This document shows, one piece after another, positions 16,550 through 26,340 of a stretch of 64,000 nt of DNA. The notes beneath the pieces were generated by a model. That model searched no databases. It was not told the DNA's origin and worked only from the letters and a program-made list of their open reading frames with translations. This stretch comes from Methanobacterium_B sp963825335. Lineage in GTDB: Archaea > Methanobacteriota > Methanobacteria > Methanobacteriales > Methanobacteriaceae. A program made the translations under genes and the position numbers. The stretch lies in contig CAWGSP010000001.1 of NCBI GenBank assembly GCA_963825335.1, positions 372,001 through 436,000 on the forward strand, written 5' to 3'. Positions within the stretch are counted from its first letter, which is position 1; the number at the start of each line of letters is the position of its first letter.

Positions 16550-17776
16550 ATGAAAGGAATCATAATGATCATAGATGGGATGGGAGACCGTCCCCTAAAA
16601 GAGCTTGGAAACAAAACCCCCTTAGAAGCTGCGATAACGCCCAACATGGACAAAATGGCGAAAAATGGAATATGTGGAATCATGGACCCTATCAAACCAG
16701 GTATAAGGCCAGGGAGCGACACCTCCCACATATCAATACTCGGATACGACCCTTATGAAGTTTATACGGGTAGAGGTCCTTTTGAGGCAGCAGGGGTCGG
16801 GGTTGATGTACTCCCCGGCGACATAGCTTTCAGGTGCAACTTTTCAACTTCAGACGATAGTGGAATTATCATAGACAGGCGTGCAGGAAGAATAAGACAC
16901 GGAACCGAAGAGATAGCTCAGACAATTAATGGCATGGAAGTCGATACAGATGTCGAAGTAATATTCAAAGAATCAACAGGCCACAGAGCCGTGTTAGTTC
17001 TCAGAGGAAATGGTTTATCGGACCAAGTTTCGGATGCAGACCCAAAACATGAAGGAAATGCTCCAAAAACGGTTTTAGCCCTAGATGATTCTGTAGAAGC
17101 ACAGAAAACTGCAAGAATACTCAACAAGATCGTTGCAGAATCGTACAGTATGCTTAAAGACCATCCAATTAACATGAAGAGGGTAGCCTCCGGTGAAAAA
17201 CCCGCAAATATAATCATCCCGAGAGGGGCTGGAGCAGTTCCCTACGTGATACCCTTCGGGGAAAAATATGGATTAAACCCCGTTTGCATTGCTGAAACAG
17301 GACTTATTAAAGGAATTGGAAAAATCGCAGGTATGGAATTAGTTGAAATTGAAGGTGCCACAGGCGGGATAGACACCAACCTCGAAAATATCCAAAACGA
17401 GATCTTGAACACAGCATCCAAGGATTATGATTTCATGCTCATAAATGTGGACGGTGCCGATGAAGCAGGACACGATGGTGAGCTCGAAGAAAAAGTTAAA
17501 TTCATAGAAAAAGTTGATGCAATGATCGGAGAACTGATGAAAATAGAAGATGTCATTTTTATTTTAACCGCGGACCATTCTACTCCAATATCTATAATGG
17601 ACCATACAGGGGATCCAGTACCAATAGTCATAACAGGACCCGGAGTGAGGGTTGATGATGTTAAAGAATTTGGTGAAAGAGCTGCAACCCATGGAGGATT
17701 GTGCAGGATCCGAGGGAATAACATAATGGACATACTCATGGATCTCATGAACATGTCGACCAAATTTGGAGCTTAG
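16550..17776 (+). CDS. apgM: 2,3-bisphosphoglycerate-independent phosphoglycerate mutase, archaeal
   Basis: Interconverts 3- and 2-phosphoglycerate in gluconeogenesis and glycolysis. The 408-residue protein has the alkaline-phosphatase-type metal site: IIDGMGDRP at the N-terminus, then GSDTSHISILGYDP with the nucleophilic Ser, and ILTADHSTP near residue 343, followed by HTGDPVPIVITGPG. Length and order match archaeal ApgM. The ribosome site GAGGTGATAA precedes the ATG. It is the third gene of the S3Ae-DUF92-apgM-glmM run, with the next gene only nine bases away. Confidence 0.96.
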   Translation: MKGIIMIIDGMGDRPLKELGNKTPLEAAITPNMDKMAKNGICGIMDPIKPGIRPGSDTSHISILGYDPYEVYTGRGPFEAAGVGVDVLPGDIAFRCNFSTSDDSGIIIDRRAGRIRHGTEEIAQTINGMEVDTDVEVIFKESTGHRAVLVLRGNGLSDQVSDADPKHEGNAPKTVLALDDSVEAQKTARILNKIVAESYSMLKDHPINMKRVASGEKPANIIIPRGAGAVPYVIPFGEKYGLNPVCIAETGLIKGIGKIAGMELVEIEGATGGIDTNLENIQNEILNTASKDYDFMLINVDGADEAGHDGELEEKVKFIEKVDAMIGELMKIEDVIFILTADHSTPISIMDHTGDPVPIVITGPGVRVDDVKEFGERAATHGGLCRIRGNNIMDILMDLMNMSTKFGA

Positions 17777-17785
17777 AGGGATAAT

Positions 17786-19141
17786 ATGACTTCTGAAACC
17801 CCTAAACTATTTGGAACCTCAGGAATACGAGGTAAAATTGGTCAAGAAATTACACTAGACCTTGCAGTTAATATTGGCATGGCCATCGCAACGTATGTTG
17901 GAGGTAAAGGAAATAATATAGTCTTAGGGTATGATTCACGTACCTCGAGTGAAATGTTTGAAAACGCTATCACTGCAGGGATTCTGCGATGTGGTTGTAA
18001 TGTTTTAAAACTCGGGATGTCACCAACACCCTTAGTTGGATTTGCAACTATGAAACTCGAAGCGAATGCCGGTATCATGATTACTGCATCCCATAATCCC
18101 CCAGAATATAACGGAATAAAACTCTGGAATACCAATGGGATGGCATACAAACAGGACCAAGAACGTAGTATAGAAAAGATTATACATCAAAAACAGTTTT
18201 GCAAGGTATCTTGGGAGAACATAGGAAAAACTCAAGAAGTAAAATTTATTGTTGATGATTATATACAAGATCTCTTAAAACAAACCGATATAAATCCGGG
18301 AATACGTGTGGTTGTAGATTGTGCCAATGGTGCAGCTTCCTACCTATCTCCAATAATACTCAGAAAAGTCGGATGTCATGTTATATCCATTAATTCACAA
18401 CCAGACGGATTTTTCCCGGGAAGACTTCCCGAACCGTCTTTAAAAAATCTTCAGGAACTCATGAAGATTGTAAAGGCAACCAAAGCAGACATTGGAATAG
18501 CTCACGATGGTGACGCCGACAGAATGATTGCTATCGATGAAACCGGCCGCATGGCTGATTTTGACAAATTATTAGCATTAGTATCTCGAGAAATGGGCGG
18601 AAAAGTTGTAACAACAGTTGATGCATCGCTCTGTACAGATAAATGTATGGAACAAGTTGGTGGCCAAGTCATACGAACAAAAGTTGGTGATGTGCATGTT
18701 GCCGAGGCCATTGAAGAGAATGATGCGAACTTTGGAGGAGAACCATCGGGTACGTGGCTGCATCCAAATTTTTGTATGTGTCCAGATGGGATATTATCTG
18801 GGTTGAAGGTAATAGAACTAGTTCAGAAGTATGGTCCCTTATCCAAACAGCTCGACTCGATCCCTAGTTATCCAACCATAAGGGAAAAGGTGATCTGTGA
18901 AAACTTCCAGAAGGATTCAATAATGAATAGGGTGGAGTCAGAATTGCATCTCATGCTTGATGATGTGGTCGGTGTAAACCGCATCGATGGTGTCAGAATC
19001 TCAATGGAAGATGGCAGTTGGGTGCTTATAAGACCTTCCGGTACAGAATCCTTCATAAGGATCACTCTCGAAGCAACCACCCAAGAGAAGGCCCATATGA
19101 TACGAGACCAATGCAATAATTTCATTGAAAACCTCCTCTGA
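17786..19141 (+). CDS. glmM: Phosphohexomutase, probable phosphoglucosamine mutase
   Basis: A 451-residue alpha-D-phosphohexomutase. The N-terminal LFGTSGIRG, catalytic TASHNPPEYNGIK (the phosphorylated Ser, near residue 95), the metal loop HDGDADRM near residue 240 and the sugar loop GGEPSG near 318 are all present, as is the phosphate-binding RPSGTES near the end. The gene for UDP-GlcNAc synthesis (GlmU) follows, which favours glucosamine-1-phosphate as the product rather than mannose or glucose phosphate; archaeal members can be broad. AGAGGGATA precedes the ATG. It ends the S3Ae operon. Confidence 0.85.
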   Translation: MTSETPKLFGTSGIRGKIGQEITLDLAVNIGMAIATYVGGKGNNIVLGYDSRTSSEMFENAITAGILRCGCNVLKLGMSPTPLVGFATMKLEANAGIMITASHNPPEYNGIKLWNTNGMAYKQDQERSIEKIIHQKQFCKVSWENIGKTQEVKFIVDDYIQDLLKQTDINPGIRVVVDCANGAASYLSPIILRKVGCHVISINSQPDGFFPGRLPEPSLKNLQELMKIVKATKADIGIAHDGDADRMIAIDETGRMADFDKLLALVSREMGGKVVTTVDASLCTDKCMEQVGGQVIRTKVGDVHVAEAIEENDANFGGEPSGTWLHPNFCMCPDGILSGLKVIELVQKYGPLSKQLDSIPSYPTIREKVICENFQKDSIMNRVESELHLMLDDVVGVNRIDGVRISMEDGSWVLIRPSGTESFIRITLEATTQEKAHMIRDQCNNFIENLL

Positions 19142-19336
19142 TAAAATAATTTTTTTTAATATGATTCTAAAATTAAAAACACCACCTAGAATTATTGCTG
19201 AATAAAAACCCACCAACATAAACAATTAAACAATATTTGTTTTAGTCTATCAAGATTTATTAGGTGCTAATGACAATTGTATAACAAGACAATTTGAATT
19301 ATCGAGGGATGAAATACTAATTAGAGAGGTATTGAT

Positions 19337-20608
19337 ATGAAAGCAATCATACTCACAGCAGGTGAAGGTACTAGAATGAGACCACTCACCCTCACAAAAC
19401 CTAAAACAATGCTCCCAGTTGGGGGAAAACCAATTTTACAGCACAATGTTGAATCATTGAGGGATGCTGGTATCAAAGACATAAGCATGGTGGTTGGATA
19501 CCGAGAAGATGTGATAAAAAACCACTTCAAGGACGGGTTAGATCACGATGTTAACATAAGTTACATAAAACAAGAAGAACGTTTAGGCACAGCACATGCC
19601 ATAGGTTCAGCCAAGGGAAAGATAGATGGACATTTTATGGTTTTAAATGGTGATATAATAATTGACCCCTCATTGATCGAAGATCTGATAGGTAAATATA
19701 ACTCAGATAAGGCCACATCGATGCTGGTATTGACCGAAGTTGATGATCCATCGGCATTTGGCGTGGTTGAAATGGATGGAAATGCCATAATCAACATTGT
19801 AGAAAAGCCAGCCGCAGGTGAAGCACCAAGTAATCTAATAAATGCAGGTATATACATCTTCGATGATCAAATATTTGATGCAATAGACAACACTGAACAA
19901 TCTCCTAGGGGAGAATATGAAATCACAGACTCCCTCAAGATACAGATAGCTGATGGGAATAGAGTTCTAGGTTTCAGATCTAAGCATAATTGGATAGATA
20001 TTGGAAGGCCGTGGGAATTACTTGATGTTAATGAACACTTCTTAACAACCCTCGAAACAAATATTCAAGGATCGGTAGAAGAAGGTGTTACCATCCATGG
20101 ACCGGTTGTTGTTGGAGAAAATAGTATAATACGATCCGGTACATATATCATGGGTCCAGTCTGCATAGGAGATAACTGTGATATAGGTCCAAATACATTT
20201 TTAAGGAAATATACTAGTATTGGAGACAATGTAAGCGTTGGGAATGCCGTTGAAATTAAGAATTCTATCATAATGGACAACACCAATGTAAATCATTTGA
20301 CATACGTAGGGGATTCTGTGATAGGGTCTAACTGTAACATAGCCGCAGGTACAAATATTGCTAACCTGCGTTTCGATAACGGGAACGTGAAAATCCGTGT
20401 TAAAGGTGATAGGACAGATTCTGGTCGCCGTAAAATGGGAGCGGTATTTGGGGATGGAGTTAAAACCGGCATTAACACTAGCTTTAATCCAGGAGTAAAA
20501 ATAGGTGTAAACTCCAAAATTGGTGCGGGAGCAATAGTTAGCAAAGATATGGAGTCTAATAAACTTTTGATACCAATACAAGAACATAAAATTATTGATA
20601 AAGATTGA
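19337..20608 (+). CDS. glmU: Bifunctional UDP-N-acetylglucosamine pyrophosphorylase / glucosamine-1-phosphate N-acetyltransferase
   Basis: Converts glucosamine-1-phosphate to UDP-GlcNAc in two steps. The 423-residue archaeal-type protein has an N-terminal nucleotidyltransferase with ILTAGEGTRMRPLT and KPKTMLPVGGKPI, then VLNGDIII as the metal site and VEKPAAGEAP. From about residue 240 it is a left-handed beta helix with hexapeptide repeats (VVVGENSIIRSGTYI and similar). The AGAGGTATTG site precedes the ATG. UDP-GlcNAc is needed for pseudomurein and for N-glycans. A 195-base AT-rich gap separates it from glmM, so it may have its own promoter. Confidence 0.93.
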   Translation: MKAIILTAGEGTRMRPLTLTKPKTMLPVGGKPILQHNVESLRDAGIKDISMVVGYREDVIKNHFKDGLDHDVNISYIKQEERLGTAHAIGSAKGKIDGHFMVLNGDIIIDPSLIEDLIGKYNSDKATSMLVLTEVDDPSAFGVVEMDGNAIINIVEKPAAGEAPSNLINAGIYIFDDQIFDAIDNTEQSPRGEYEITDSLKIQIADGNRVLGFRSKHNWIDIGRPWELLDVNEHFLTTLETNIQGSVEEGVTIHGPVVVGENSIIRSGTYIMGPVCIGDNCDIGPNTFLRKYTSIGDNVSVGNAVEIKNSIIMDNTNVNHLTYVGDSVIGSNCNIAAGTNIANLRFDNGNVKIRVKGDRTDSGRRKMGAVFGDGVKTGINTSFNPGVKIGVNSKIGAGAIVSKDMESNKLLIPIQEHKIIDKD

Positions 20609-20696
20609 ATGAGTCCAAAGATTGTTTTCATATATTTTTTTGGATAAAAACACCAACCGAAGTCTGGTTGCCAATGACTAAACAGGTAGTGATAAA

Positions 20697-21170
20697 ATGA
20701 TCAACGAAAGTGTGAGAATATTCAAAGGTGCCATTGTAGATGGAAATGTCAATATCGATGCAAATTCATCAGTATGGTTCAATGCAGTTATAAGAGGAGA
20801 CATAGAACCAATTAACATAGGAAAAGAATCAAATGTACAAGACAATTGTGTTTTACATTCATCTGAAAATTATCCTCTCACAATTGGGAGTAATGTTTCT
20901 GTAGGTCATGCTGCAGTGTTACACGGCTGCAACATCGAAGATAACTGCCTGATAGGCATGAATGCTACCGTTCTCAACGGCGCGGTTATAAGAAAGAACA
21001 GTATAGTAGGGGCCGGGGCCGTTGTTACTGAGGGACATGAATTCCCAGAGAACAGTTTGATACTAGGAGTACCCGCAAAAGCTGTAAAAACGATTAATGG
21101 CGAACAAATTAAAAGTATAACTGATAACGCCATTAATTACGTCGAAATGTCAAAATTGAGGGATGAATAA
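20697..21170 (+). CDS. Gamma-class carbonic anhydrase-like hexapeptide protein
   Basis: A 157-residue left-handed beta-helix protein of the gamma carbonic anhydrase family. The active-site pattern is complete: RGD near residue 32, QDNCVLHSS with the first zinc His, then GHAAVLHGC with two more His. The acidic loop that carries the proton shuttle Glu in the Methanosarcina Cam enzyme is not evident, as in the CamH/YrdA subgroup, so activity is uncertain. GGTAGTGATAAA precedes the ATG. Its stop is directly followed by the hisC ATG, so they are coupled. Confidence 0.85.
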   Translation: MINESVRIFKGAIVDGNVNIDANSSVWFNAVIRGDIEPINIGKESNVQDNCVLHSSENYPLTIGSNVSVGHAAVLHGCNIEDNCLIGMNATVLNGAVIRKNSIVGAGAVVTEGHEFPENSLILGVPAKAVKTINGEQIKSITDNAINYVEMSKLRDE

Positions 21171-22271
21171 ATGGTTAAACCTAATAATGTTGTGGAAGCA
21201 TTCGATCCCTACGTTCCAGGCAGATCAATAGATGAGATAGCTTCAAACTATAATTTAAACCCGGATAATATAATAAAATTGGGTTCAAATGAAAATCCAA
21301 TAGGACCTTCACCAATGGCAGTTGAGGCCGTAAAAAAAAATCTAGAGTTTATAAGTCAATATCCCGAAACAAAATTAGACAGATTGATCCAAGGTATTGC
21401 ATCGTACTCCAGAGTTTCACCAGCAAATGTTATTGTTGGTGGTGATGGAGCCGATGAAATATTGGATGTTTTGGGAAAGACATTCATGGGGCCGGGTGAT
21501 GAATTTATTGTGCCCATTCCAGGTTACATGTACTATGAGTATATCCTAAAGATTCAGGGTTGTGTTCCAGTATACGCTAAATGGGATGTACCCACCAATT
21601 CTCTGGATGTTGAATCAGTACTTAGTGCAATAACCCCCAAGACAAAACTAATATTTCTGTGTACTCCAAACAACCCTACAGGTGGGTTAATAGATAAGGA
21701 AGACATTAAAACAATAATTGAGAGTACTGATGCATTGGTAGTGGTTGATGAAGCTTACTTCGAATTTTCTGGAGTGAATAATGTTGAATTGATTGATGCG
21801 TACGATAATGTCTTCATACTCCGAACCTTTTCAAAGGTTCTTGGACTGGCAGGAATGAGGATAGGTTATGGTCTGGCCAATAAAAATATTATAGACTACA
21901 TGTACCGTGTCAAACCCGTATTCAGTCTCACCAAGCTTTCAGAAGTAGCTGCCTTTGCTACTCTACAAGATGACGAGTACATAAAAACATCAACGGCTGT
22001 CAGTATTGAGAGTAGAGAATTACTCTACAGATCCTTGTCAAAATTCGAGAAATTTACTGTTTACACATCTAAATCAAATTATCTTCTGGTGGATATCCGG
22101 AAAACAGGGTACAATGCAAAAGAACTGAGTGAAAAACTCATGCAAAATGGCATAATAGTTAGGGACTGTACATCATTTAAGGGATTGGATGAATACTGGA
22201 TAAGGGTCAGTGTTGGTACCCTAGAAGAGGACAAAACCTTTATAAGAATTCTCGAAGGTATAGTAGCATGA
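21171..22271 (+). CDS. hisC: Histidinol-phosphate aminotransferase
   Basis: PLP enzyme of class I/II that transaminates imidazole acetol phosphate in histidine synthesis. The 366-residue protein has KLGSNENPIGPSP near the N-terminus, CTPNNPTGG near residue 165, VVDEAYFEFS near residue 192 and the PLP lysine in RTFSKVLGLAGMRIGYG near residue 219. RVSVGT near the end is the substrate-phosphate Arg. Start ATG immediately follows the upstream stop. Archaeal HisC can also act on other amino acids, so the family call is stronger than the exact substrate. Confidence 0.92.
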   Translation: MVKPNNVVEAFDPYVPGRSIDEIASNYNLNPDNIIKLGSNENPIGPSPMAVEAVKKNLEFISQYPETKLDRLIQGIASYSRVSPANVIVGGDGADEILDVLGKTFMGPGDEFIVPIPGYMYYEYILKIQGCVPVYAKWDVPTNSLDVESVLSAITPKTKLIFLCTPNNPTGGLIDKEDIKTIIESTDALVVVDEAYFEFSGVNNVELIDAYDNVFILRTFSKVLGLAGMRIGYGLANKNIIDYMYRVKPVFSLTKLSEVAAFATLQDDEYIKTSTAVSIESRELLYRSLSKFEKFTVYTSKSNYLLVDIRKTGYNAKELSEKLMQNGIIVRDCTSFKGLDEYWIRVSVGTLEEDKTFIRILEGIVA

Positions 22272-22321
22272 TCTGGATAAAATTTAAGGTCTTGCTTGAA
22301 CAATAAACAGAGAGTGGTTCA

Positions 22322-23020
22322 ATGGAAATAGGTGGAATACTTGTTTCATCGATAGAATTCCCGGGTAAGATGTCGCTGGTAATTTTTACTGCAGGATGCA
22401 TGCTTCGCTGCCCCTACTGTCATAATCATAACATAATAACCAGTGGTCGTAAAGTTGAAATTGCCGAAATTTTCAATGAAATAGAAGATTCTATTGATTT
22501 TATTGACAGTGTAGTTGTGACCGGTGGCGAGCCCCTGATGCAGGATGAGGAAGTAATCGAAATTCTTAAGTTCAGTAAAGATCTTGGACTCGAAGCAAAA
22601 TTAGATACCAATGGTTATTATCCAGAAACCCTAAGGAATATTGTGAATTTAACAGATTACGTGGCACTGGACATCAAATCACCATTCAATAAATATGAAA
22701 CTGTCATAGGAGAAAATATTGGAGAACAAGTACGGAAAAGTATGGATATATGTTATGAATCCGATGCCTATCTCGAATGCAGAACAACATATGTTCCAGG
22801 ATTATTGAATCCGGAGGATATTGTGGACATTGCCAAAGATTTACACTGTGATGTTTACACCATTCAACAATTCCGAAACAAGACAGTGCTTGATAAAGAT
22901 CTTGAAGATGTTCAGAATCCCTCCCGGCAGGAACTTCTTAAAATAGCAGAATCTGTAAAACCATTCCTGAAAAAAGTCAAGATCAAAACATCCGAATTTG
23001 GAGATGAAATTGTAACATAA
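22322..23020 (+). CDS. nrdG: Anaerobic ribonucleotide reductase activating radical SAM protein
   Basis: A 232-residue radical SAM enzyme of the NrdG-like type. The cluster motif is CMLRCPYCHN (CxxxCxxC) near residue 27, and the SAM motif VVTGGEPLMQ is near residue 64. The N-terminal GGILVSSIEFPGKMSLVIFTAGC is the family form. It activates class III ribonucleotide reductase by forming a glycyl radical; the reductase itself is not in the window, so the partner is inferred. GAGAGTGG lies before the ATG. It follows hisC by 50 bases on the same strand. Confidence 0.88.
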   Translation: MEIGGILVSSIEFPGKMSLVIFTAGCMLRCPYCHNHNIITSGRKVEIAEIFNEIEDSIDFIDSVVVTGGEPLMQDEEVIEILKFSKDLGLEAKLDTNGYYPETLRNIVNLTDYVALDIKSPFNKYETVIGENIGEQVRKSMDICYESDAYLECRTTYVPGLLNPEDIVDIAKDLHCDVYTIQQFRNKTVLDKDLEDVQNPSRQELLKIAESVKPFLKKVKIKTSEFGDEIVT

Positions 23021-23077
23021 GACTTTAACAGATCACATCATAATATTCAATAGCAAAATCTAAAATTTTAATTAAGA

Positions 23078-24229
23078 TTGATTGGAGGGTGCCCTATACC
23101 AATTTTACTCTTTGGAAGCCGTCATGTAGAACTCATAACAGGAAGTAAAACCGCAACTATCAGAAAACTATGGAAAAAACCGTTGTCCATCGGAGATAGG
23201 CTTCACTGCTACTGGAATTTAGTATCAAAGGAACGTAAGAAACTTTTTGAAGCAGTAGTAACCGATGTTGAGGTAGTTAAATTTGGCGAACTTATTAAAA
23301 ATGATTCAATGGCCCAAGAAGAGGGATATACATCAGCAAAAGAACTTGAAGCAGACTTCAAGAAGTTATATCCCGATGAAACAACTGCTTCTTCCCTATT
23401 CCAAATTATAAGATTTAAAAAACTTCCAATTGATGATTGGGAAGGTAAAAAAATAGATGAAAAATCGATGATATCAAAAAGAGCAGATATACTTTTTGAC
23501 GTTGGTAAGTTCAATAAATCCGTAGTTTGTTACTCTGCTGCTTTGAAATTTGACCCGAATGATGTATATTTGTTAAATAAAAAGGGTGATAATCTTTCGC
23601 GTCTTGGAAGGTTTGATGAAGCAATAAAATGTTATGATAAGGCAATCAAACTCGATAATGAAAATGAATATATATATAATAACAAAGCAATAGCCCTCCT
23701 AAATTCTAATCAACCTCAAAAAGCACTTAAATGTAGTGATAAAGCAATTGAAATCAATGGCAAAAATGAGGTTGTGCTTTATTGGAGGGGATTCATAATG
23801 GAAATGCTGGGAAATTTCGATACGGCTCTTGAATGTTATGAAAAAATATTGAAGTTGAAACCAGAAGATCATGAAGTTTGGAATGCAAAGGGTAATATCT
23901 TATCTGAGCTAGAACGTACAGAAGAAGCATTAACCTGTTATGAAAAAGCTTTAGAACTTTGTTTAGAAGAAACTCCCGATGCAAACATGTGGAATCGTAA
24001 AGGTAACGCTCTCATGGAACTTGAAAGATTTGAAGAAGCTTTAGGTTGTTATGAAGAAGCATTGAAACTGGAAAACGATAACGATACATTCATATGCAAT
24101 AAAGGTGTGGCATTTTTAGAGTTAAATCATTTTGAAAGTGCTATTGAATGTTTCAGGAAGGCTTTAGTAATCAATCCCAAAAATGAGGATGCCAGGATAC
24201 TTAAAGATGAATGTCTGGAAAATCTTTAA
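23078..24229 (+). CDS. ASCH-domain protein with C-terminal TPR repeats
   Basis: About 380 residues in two parts. Residues 10-115 form an ASCH domain (FGSRHVELITGSKTATIRKLW, GDRLHCYWN), a fold linked to RNA or modified-nucleotide binding. From about residue 130 there are six or seven TPR repeats (for example GRFDEAIKCYDKAIKLD), a protein-binding scaffold. The fusion suggests an RNA-related adaptor; no partner is known. The first in-frame canonical start is TTG at 23078, but it has no ribosome site. A strong GGAGGGTG lies at 23084-23091, five bases before an in-frame ATA at 23096, so translation may start there. Confidence 0.82.
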   Translation: MIGGCPIPILLFGSRHVELITGSKTATIRKLWKKPLSIGDRLHCYWNLVSKERKKLFEAVVTDVEVVKFGELIKNDSMAQEEGYTSAKELEADFKKLYPDETTASSLFQIIRFKKLPIDDWEGKKIDEKSMISKRADILFDVGKFNKSVVCYSAALKFDPNDVYLLNKKGDNLSRLGRFDEAIKCYDKAIKLDNENEYIYNNKAIALLNSNQPQKALKCSDKAIEINGKNEVVLYWRGFIMEMLGNFDTALECYEKILKLKPEDHEVWNAKGNILSELERTEEALTCYEKALELCLEETPDANMWNRKGNALMELERFEEALGCYEEALKLENDNDTFICNKGVAFLELNHFESAIECFRKALVINPKNEDARILKDECLENL

Positions 24230-24254
24230 TTATAAAATTTCTTGAGTGATCATC

Positions 24255-24890
24255 ATGAGAAAAACAATTGAAAGTTACCTCGAATGGTTTTTAAACCAAA
24301 ATACTCTTGTAAAAGCGGGATTTATTGTTGGATTAATTATTATTATCGGATTAATTATTTTTTCAATTTTTAGTGTAGTTTTTCCAGATGATTCTCCGTT
24401 AAGTGGAAGTGCGTTAGCAAATTATGAAGCTTCTTGTACATCCATACCATTCCAAGAATTGAACAGTAATCCCAACCAATATAATGGCCAGCATATCCAA
24501 ATTAGTGGGCAAATATTGCAAATTTATGAAGATAATGGTTTAACTGAAATAGGTTTAGAAGTCGGTCAAAGTTCGGGAGGAGGATCTCCAAATGATGTGG
24601 TTTTTGTGACCTATAAATCAACTACACCGTTTAAGGTAGGTGATTTAATAACTGTTTATGGTAATGTTGCAGGAACCTATAACTACGTGTCTACTAATTC
24701 TGAAATCGTAGTAGCCAAGATAACTGCAAGATATATTGAACAGACAATTAACAGTGTGTCGGTAGTACCATTGCCCTTCGCCAATCCTGAAGCAAATACG
24801 AGTACCAACACAACATCCAATGTAACAAGCAACAATACTACCCCTGCCACGACCAATGTAGACCCTTCAAAGCCAGGAGCATCTATCTAA
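24255..24890 (+). CDS. Membrane-anchored exported protein with OB-like domain
   Basis: About 211 residues. One N-terminal membrane helix (about residues 20-43) leads into an external domain. Residues 55-160 resemble an OB-fold beta domain (YNGQHIQISGQILQIYE, FKVGDLITVYGNV), and the last 35 residues are a Thr/Asn/Ser-rich tail with many NT and NS pairs that could be glycosylated. GAGTGATC precedes the ATG at 24255; a GTG at 24246 lies within it. I do not recognise a family. It follows the ASCH-TPR gene by 25 bases, so may be cotranscribed. Confidence 0.75.
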   Translation: MRKTIESYLEWFLNQNTLVKAGFIVGLIIIIGLIIFSIFSVVFPDDSPLSGSALANYEASCTSIPFQELNSNPNQYNGQHIQISGQILQIYEDNGLTEIGLEVGQSSGGGSPNDVVFVTYKSTTPFKVGDLITVYGNVAGTYNYVSTNSEIVVAKITARYIEQTINSVSVVPLPFANPEANTSTNTTSNVTSNNTTPATTNVDPSKPGASI

Positions 24891-25040
24891 AAACCAGTCA
24901 TTTACAAAATAGGTCTTTGGTATCCTAAATAATCATCTTTTGAATATATCAACATGTTAATGACTAAAACTCGTTACAAATGATATTTTTAAAAGCAAAT
25001 GTCAGTTGTACTTCTGTTATCCATGATTTATAAAAATGTA

Positions 25041-26216
25041 TCATATCAATAAAAATCCTTCGGGAATCAGACTCGTTGCAAGCATCACAATGTTGATATC
25101 GCTGTGCTCTTTCCAAGTACTATTTATTCTATTGTCTTCATCCATCCAGAAATCTTCAATGGATTTTCCTATCGCCAAATATTTATTTAGAGGTTTAAAT
25201 TGTTGATACAACATGGTTTTGGCGAATAAGTTATTCTCTTTCAAACATTCTAAAACCTTATTCATTCCCTTTAAACCTATTGAAAGCCCCAATTCTCTAA
25301 ATGCTAGTCGACTATCTGCAGGATATCCCAATGTATTTTCGGCTGTGAAAGATTTGAGCCCTATGAAAGCAGAATCTAATACTGTTTCCAGTAGTTTGTG
25401 GCCGAATATTTCATTATCCAACGACAACCGTATTATCCTATATGAATCTGAAAGTAATCCGCCTATACCCAATGGATCGTCTGTTATCCAGTTAATGCCC
25501 CTACATATATTTTTCATGTCTCCTATCTCAGGTACGATATCTGTACTGTTGGAATCTTCCTTATCCCTATTAAAATATTTGTAGGTTTTCTGTAGCTCTT
25601 CATAAGTTATAAATCCATCTAAAGGGTCATGTTGCCCCATTGATTCAACCAAAGGACGGGATAGATCTATACTCATTTTCCAGTACATTCTTTTTCGCCC
25701 ATCCAAATTTGATATGTATGTGAAGGCATGGTGAGCTGTTTTTGCAAGTTCTATTGCCCACAAATTGTACTTAGGTTCTTCCGTGATAATTCCTACTCTA
25801 TTGAGAGCATGCATCCATTTGGTAAGGTAATGGTAGTACTGTCCATCCATTTCCCATTCCATTCTACTATTCAAGGGTTCATTGAGCTTTCTTTCGTCCA
25901 TTTGCTTTCCTATTCTGAGTCCACCAATTGTTGGATGTAGTTCTCCATTCTTATCGCTTAAACCACTGATCCATCCACTGCGGGAGTCTTGTCTGCGATG
26001 TTTTCCTAATGTGTGATGAACCTGGTCAACTAATTTAAGGGCGGTGTCCAGGTAAGATTTCTGATCGGTGAGCTGATACAGTCCTAAATAATTACAGACA
26101 GCAAAAGCATCTGTCCATAAATATCTTATTGGTTGTGCTTTTTCAGGTTCAAGTCCTGTGGAACTTGCAAATACATTCATCAAGTCCTCTGTATTTTTAA
26201 TTAAATTTACCTCCAT
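25041..26216 (-). CDS. Uncharacterised protein with glycosidase-like helical barrel pattern
   Basis: A protein of about 391 residues that I cannot name. It is almost all helical, with repeated Trp/Tyr/His-rich helices (YLWTDAFAVCNYLGLYQLT, EMDGQYYHYLTKWMHALNRVG, LWAIELAKTAHHAF), resembling the alpha/alpha barrel of six-hairpin glycosidases and related isomerases. Short conserved-looking acidic loops (SRMEWEMDGQ, MGQHDPLDGF) could be the active site. AGGTG is six bases before the ATG at 26216. An ArsR-type regulator gene is divergent and 124 bases away, so it may control this gene. Activity is not assigned. Confidence 0.65.
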   Translation of the reverse strand: MEVNLIKNTEDLMNVFASSTGLEPEKAQPIRYLWTDAFAVCNYLGLYQLTDQKSYLDTALKLVDQVHHTLGKHRRQDSRSGWISGLSDKNGELHPTIGGLRIGKQMDERKLNEPLNSRMEWEMDGQYYHYLTKWMHALNRVGIITEEPKYNLWAIELAKTAHHAFTYISNLDGRKRMYWKMSIDLSRPLVESMGQHDPLDGFITYEELQKTYKYFNRDKEDSNSTDIVPEIGDMKNICRGINWITDDPLGIGGLLSDSYRIIRLSLDNEIFGHKLLETVLDSAFIGLKSFTAENTLGYPADSRLAFRELGLSIGLKGMNKVLECLKENNLFAKTMLYQQFKPLNKYLAIGKSIEDFWMDEDNRINSTWKEHSDINIVMLATSLIPEGFLLI

Positions 26217-26299
26217 CAACTTCACCTGTTAACAATTGTTTATTTGCAGAATGTTTATTGTGTATATTATGTTCGAGAAAATTAATAATTCTTTTTAAA

Positions 26300-26333
<34 letters not shown>

Positions 26334-26340
26334 ATGAACT

